NCBI RefSeq assembly: GCF_026967795.1
Contig: NZ_JAPVBH010000001.1
Span: 485,028 to 549,027, forward strand
From: Modestobacter sp. VKM Ac-2986
GTDB taxonomy: Bacteria; Actinomycetota; Actinomycetes; Mycobacteriales; Geodermatophilaceae
Length of the DNA: 64,000 nucleotides
Direction: 5' to 3'
A program made the translations under genes and the position numbers. Positions 60,927 through 64,000 of this stretch are shown in pieces; the first letter of the stretch is position 1, and each line of letters starts with the position of its first letter. Under the pieces are notes generated by a model. It ran no database searches. It worked only from the letters and a program-made list of their open reading frames with translations, and was not told where the DNA came from.

Positions 60927-62216
60927 GTGACCACCGAGACCGGATTCGAGAACCGCATCAACACCCGCAGTCGGTCCAGCGACCTGCGGATCACCGACCT
61001 GCGGGTCGCCAAGCTCGAGGGTGTGCCCATGCGGCACACGATCATCCGCATCGACACCAACCAGGGGATCAGCGGCTGGGGGGAGGCCCGCGACCAGTCC
61101 AGCGTCAACTACGTGCTCATGCTCAAGAGCCGCCTGCTCGGGGAGAACCCGTGCAACATCGAGAAGGTCTTCCGCAAGATCCGGCAGTTCGGGGGCCCCG
61201 GTCGCCAGGGCGGGGGCGTCTCCGGCGTCGAGATGGCCCTGCTCGACCTGGCGGGCAAGGCCTACGACGTCCCGGCCTGGCTCCTGGCGGGAGGCAAGTA
61301 CCGCGACCGGATCCTGGTGTACGCCGACACCGAGGAGCAGCGCGACCCGGAGGCGATGGGCGCCAAGTTGCTGGCGCGTGAGCAGCAGGGCTTCAAGATG
61401 CTCAAGATGGACATCGGGCTGTCCATGCTCTGGGACGTGCCGGGTGCGGTCATCGCGCCGCCCCGCGAACGCACGCGCCGACCGAAGGACCTGCCGTTCA
61501 CGATGCACCCCTTCACCGGGACGCACATCACCAAGATCGGCGTCGACCACATCGCCGACTACGTGCGCCGGGTGCGTGACGTCGTCGGCTACGAACTCCC
61601 CATCGCCGCCGACCACTTCGGCTACATGGACGTCGACTCCTGCATCCGGCTCGCCCGGGCGCTCGAGCCCTACGCACTGGAGTGGCTGGAGGACCTCATC
61701 CCCTGGCAGTTCACCCAGCAGTGGCGCCAGTTGACCGAGTCCATCGCCACGCCGACCTGCACCGGCGAGGACATCTACCTCGCCGAGGGCTTCAAGCCCC
61801 TCCTCGACGCCCAGGCGATCCGCATCGCCCACCCCGACCCCGCATCGGCCGGCGGCATCATGGAGACCAAGCGCATCGGGGACCTGGCCCAGCCGTACGG
61901 GATCCCGATGGCCCTGCACCTGGCGGCGACACCGATCGCCACCATGGCCAGCGTGGCGATCGGCGCGTCGACGGAGAACTTCCTCGCGCTGGAGTTCCAC
62001 GCCGCCGACGTCGGCGACTGGGCCAGCCTGGTGACCGGCCTGCCGGAGACGATCATCGAGGACGGCTACATCACGGTGCCCGACGGCCCCGGCCTCGGTT
62101 TCGAGGGCATCAACGAGGAGGCGTTCCGCGCCCGGCTCGACGCCAGCGATCCGCTCTTCTTCTCCGAGACCGCGCACTGGGACTCGGAGTGGAGCTACGA
62201 CCGGCCGTGGGGATGA
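60927..62216 (+). CDS. Enolase-superfamily dehydratase (mandelate racemase/muconate lactonizing type)
   Basis: A 429-aa enzyme from GTG 60927. An N-terminal capping domain (1-125) precedes the barrel, with Lys160 in KMLKMDIG, metal ligands Asp229 (IAADHFG), Glu255 (EWLEDL) and Glu281 (TGEDIY), and base His331 (MALHLAATPIA). A long 180-205 loop (PPRERTRRPKDLPF) is unusual and may shape the substrate site. The group dehydrates sugar acids to 2-keto-3-deoxy acids; the acid is not predictable here. Last gene of the regulon. Confidence 0.88.
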   Translation: MTTETGFENRINTRSRSSDLRITDLRVAKLEGVPMRHTIIRIDTNQGISGWGEARDQSSVNYVLMLKSRLLGENPCNIEKVFRKIRQFGGPGRQGGGVSGVEMALLDLAGKAYDVPAWLLAGGKYRDRILVYADTEEQRDPEAMGAKLLAREQQGFKMLKMDIGLSMLWDVPGAVIAPPRERTRRPKDLPFTMHPFTGTHITKIGVDHIADYVRRVRDVVGYELPIAADHFGYMDVDSCIRLARALEPYALEWLEDLIPWQFTQQWRQLTESIATPTCTGEDIYLAEGFKPLLDAQAIRIAHPDPASAGGIMETKRIGDLAQPYGIPMALHLAATPIATMASVAIGASTENFLALEFHAADVGDWASLVTGLPETIIEDGYITVPDGPGLGFEGINEEAFRARLDASDPLFFSETAHWDSEWSYDRPWG

Positions 62217-62224
62217 GCTGACCC

Positions 62225-62266
62225 GCTCGGCCCCGCGGCGGCGCTCATCGCCGGCCGGGGCCGAGC
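62225..62266 (+). terminator. Branched hairpin after the dehydratase gene
   Basis: gctcggccccg (62225-62235) pairs with cggggccgagc (62256-62266), with an inner stem 62236-62240/62249-62253, right after the last gene of the sugar regulon. Confidence 0.65.
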
Positions 62267-62283
62267 GCTCGGCATGAGCTCCG

Positions 62284-62329
62284 TGGAGCGGGTGACGAGA
62301 ATCGAACTCGCACTGTCAGCTTGGGAAGC
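62284..62329 (-). other. Displaced 3' half of tRNA-Gly(CCC): integration-site scar (attL)
   Basis: On the minus strand this reads from the anticodon loop to the encoded CCA: gcttcccaagc (anticodon CCC), a variable region, the T arm gcgagttcgattctcgt, acceptor strand cacccgc, T and CCA (62284-62286). Nothing resembling a tRNA 5' half follows beyond 62330; the anticodon stem breaks at the third pair. This is the chromosomal 3' fragment left when an element integrated in the gene. It is not a working tRNA. Confidence 0.85.
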
Positions 62330-62378
62330 AGCGTGTTCATCCTGCGGCTCGTCTGTGTCCTTGCTGGTCAGCAACGAG

Positions 62379-62412
62379 ACAGGGCCCCGGACCTAGTCGT
62401 CCGGGGCCCTGT
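62379..62412 (-). terminator. Hairpin after the integrase gene
   Basis: acagggccccgga (62379-62391) pairs with tccggggccctgt (62400-62412), a 13-bp stem and 8-nt loop, 15 nt past the integrase stop and between it and the att scar. Confidence 0.65.
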
Positions 62413-62431
62413 GTGTCACTTGTGTGTCACT
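62410..62431. repeat. 11-bp tandem repeat at the integrase stop
   Basis: tgtgtgtcact occurs twice head to tail (62410-62420, 62421-62431), spanning the end of the integrase gene and touching its terminator. It may be an integrase arm site or a by-product of the element's end. Confidence 0.6.
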
Positions 62432-63590
62432 GCGCCCGGGTGCCGATCGGGGTCACCGTGCCGCTGGTGGTCGCCGTCAGCAGCATCGCGGAGATCTTCG
62501 CGGCCAGCGCGGTGTCCCGGTCGGCGGTGGAGCGCTGGTAGCGCAGCGCAGCGTCCGGGGAGCTGTGCCCCAGTCGGATCATCAGCTCCTTGAGCGTGCC
62601 GCCCGCCAGCCCAGCCATCGTGGCTGCGGTGGCCCGGGTGTCGTGGAAGGTCACGCCGGTGATGCCAGCGGCGGCGAGCGCCGGGCCCCAGACCTTCTTG
62701 TGCCAGTTGCCGTTGTTGAGCGCGCCGCCCTTGGGGCCGGTGAACACCAACGCGTCCGGCTCCGGGCCGACGTAGGTGTTCAGGTGCTCGACCAGCACCG
62801 GCATGACATGCGGCGGTACAGCCACCTCCCGGTGCGATGCCCGGGACTTGGTCCTGCCGACCACCCTGCCCTCCCCGGGCACCTGCGCGGCGGCCTGGTG
62901 GACGAGGACGCGACCGTGCAGCAGGTCGACGTGGCGGCGCTGGAGCGCGCCCAGCTCGCCGAACCGCAGCCCGACGTGGGCGCCGATCACGGCGACGGCC
63001 CGCCAGCGGGGCTCCATCGCGGCCAGGATGCGCGCCAGGTCCGGCAGTGAGATCGGCGGGCGCTCCCGGCGGGGCTCCTCCCCGGCGCCACGGATCACGC
63101 ACGGGTTGACCTTGACCAGGTCGTCCTCGACGGCGGTGGCGAGCGCGGCTCGGAGCAGCCGGTAGCACTTGGCGGCGGTGGACCGGCCGGGTCCATCCTG
63201 CCCGGTCATCGCCTCGTGCCACCGGCGCACGCGCTCCTTGGTGAGGTGGCGCAGCTCGACGTGCCCTAGCGCCGGGCCGATGTGCTTGCTGAGCTGGTGG
63301 CAGTACAGGGCGGCGGTCCGAGGGGCCAGCGGCTCGCCACGGACCGTGCGGTGGGTGATCCACGACGCCAGGTAGGCGTCCAGGCGGACGGCCCCGGCCC
63401 GGGGGTCCACGTAGTCGCCACGGGACAGGTCGGCCTGGGCCCGCGCCAGGGCCTGGACAGCCTGGGTCTTGGTGGCGAAGGTGCGAGACCGGACCTTGCC
63501 ATCGTTGTCCCGGTAGCGGATGCGCCACCGGCCCGACGGGAGCTGCTCGATCGAGCCGAAATCGCGGCGCTTGTTGGTCTTGCTGGTCAT
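62427..63590 (-). CDS. int: Site-specific tyrosine integrase
   Basis: A 387-aa phage/ICE-type integrase. An arm-binding N domain (FGSIEQLPSGRWRIRYRDND) and a SAM-like core-binding domain (about 65-165) precede the catalytic domain with Arg209 (VGLRFGE), Lys about 248, His316 and Arg319 (HDTR), His342 (LGHSS) and nucleophile Tyr351. ATG 63590 is preferred; a GTG 45 nt upstream is possible. It points toward the tRNA-Gly scar about 100 bp away, the normal place for the integrase of a tRNA-targeting element. Confidence 0.93.
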   Translation of the reverse strand: MTSKTNKRRDFGSIEQLPSGRWRIRYRDNDGKVRSRTFATKTQAVQALARAQADLSRGDYVDPRAGAVRLDAYLASWITHRTVRGEPLAPRTAALYCHQLSKHIGPALGHVELRHLTKERVRRWHEAMTGQDGPGRSTAAKCYRLLRAALATAVEDDLVKVNPCVIRGAGEEPRRERPPISLPDLARILAAMEPRWRAVAVIGAHVGLRFGELGALQRRHVDLLHGRVLVHQAAAQVPGEGRVVGRTKSRASHREVAVPPHVMPVLVEHLNTYVGPEPDALVFTGPKGGALNNGNWHKKVWGPALAAAGITGVTFHDTRATAATMAGLAGGTLKELMIRLGHSSPDAALRYQRSTADRDTALAAKISAMLLTATTSGTVTPIGTRAQ

Positions 63591-63612
63591 CGCGGTGTCC
63601 CTGGAGTTGAGG

Positions 63613-63625
63613 AAGCTGACAGTGC
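63613..63625 (-). repeat. att-related short repeat near the integrase
   Basis: aagctgacagtgc here is the exact reverse complement of gcactgtcagctt at 62310-62322 inside the tRNA scar, and cactgtcag recurs directly at 63708-63716. The three copies flank the integrase gene. They may be integrase arm sites or traces of earlier recombination. The 239-bp gap up to the next gene holds these and no gene I can support. Confidence 0.5.
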
Positions 63626-63829
63626 CTCTACGCACTCCGGAGCACCGGCGACAACCTGCGTGTGGCCGGAGAAGGTTGAACCTGCGTGCGCTGCTGCGCT
63701 AGGGGCTCACTGTCAGACCGCCGCCCGGCCCACCGACGGTGTCCACCGGCTCCCCGGATCGCGGCATACCAGCCGGCCCCGCATCTCGATCAAGCGCAGG
63801 ACCCCCACCGGCCCGGCCGAGGTCCTGAG

Positions 63830-64000
63830 CTACTCCTGATACTCCGGGTCGATCCACGGCCGGACGGCCAGGGCTACGGCCTCGTACATCCGGCTCAGCT
63901 CGGTGAAGTTGAGGTCTCGGCCTTTGTGGTCGCGGAAGACCACGGTGAGGGGCCAGTTCAGCTTGACCAAGAACTCGTCAGGCGCGGGACCCACGAACCG
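63830..64000 (-). CDS. Partial protein of the integrated element (cut by window edge)
   Basis: The last 56 codons of a leftward gene, open to the window end and stopping at TAG 63832-63830. The visible part reads ...LVKLNWPLTVVFRDHKGRDL and NFTELSRMYEAVALAVRPWI, ending DPEYQE. It uses codons such as TTG, AAA, CGA, GTA and TAT that are rarer elsewhere in the window, fitting a foreign gene. I do not recognise it. Cargo or replication functions of an integrative plasmid or prophage are possible. Confidence 0.6.
   Translation of the reverse strand, partial: RFVGPAPDEFLVKLNWPLTVVFRDHKGRDLNFTELSRMYEAVALAVRPWIDPEYQE

Noticed and set aside
62284-62380. An intact tRNA gene
   Set aside because: The D arm and 5' acceptor strand are missing, and two anticodon-stem pairs are broken; only the 3' half is present.

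Overview
The window is very GC-rich DNA with many GTG starts, 4-nt ATGA/GTGA gene overlaps and long GC-only hairpin terminators. With the gene content (acVLRF1, HelR-like motor, DUF3140, YrdB, FdhA-type formaldehyde dehydrogenase, c-di-AMP riboswitch on an NlpC/P60 gene) this points to an actinobacterium, probably Geodermatophilaceae (Blastococcus, Modestobacter or Geodermatophilus). The family is inferred from protein style, not tested by a search.

Layout. 1-10.5 kb: a repeat-rich start, small acidic proteins, an Old Yellow Enzyme reductase, GTP-type PEP carboxykinase, a coupled MFS transporter / S33 peptidase / acVLRF1 rescue-hydrolase unit, a hydrolase, an SDR and a PRC-barrel stress protein. 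10.6-15.8 kb: HelR-like RNA polymerase motor, YrdB protein, PPK2 polyphosphate kinase, YihY membrane protein, acetyltransferase. 15.8-22.1 kb: riboswitch-controlled cell-wall hydrolase, then beta-lactamase-fold hydrolase, racemase, flavoprotein and small membrane proteins. 22.1-27.5 kb: an Lrp regulator divergent from a 2-oxoacid dehydrogenase E1-alpha/E1-beta/E2 operon followed by a sugar epimerase. 27.6-33.9 kb: the complete fructose PTS (fruR-fruK-fruA-ptsH leftward, ptsI rightward). 34-44.1 kb: phosphatase, several tiny charged proteins, TetR regulator, ribokinase, a methyltransferase/type III polyketide synthase pair, formaldehyde dehydrogenase. 44.1-50.5 kb: an AAC(2')-like acetyltransferase and a sugar ABC importer co-transcribed with a GH13 glucosidase and a CDP-glycerol transferase-like protein.

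50.6-62.2 kb is the most distinctive region. An IclR regulator faces a rightward set: aldo/keto reductase, DhaK-DhaL kinase, a Dpp-type ABC importer whose second permease is fused to an ATPase, a RraA-fold protein and an enolase-superfamily acid-sugar dehydratase. Two dyads built from the same GTTGCAT/ATGCAAC half-site lie at the two control regions, so it reads as one IclR regulon for import and breakdown of an unidentified sugar or sugar acid.

From about 62.3 kb to the end lies the left end of an integrated element: a displaced 3' half of tRNA-Gly(CCC), a tyrosine integrase pointing at it, att-like short repeats, and the start of element cargo cut by the window edge. The intact tRNA-Gly(CCC) and the other attachment site should lie beyond 64 kb.
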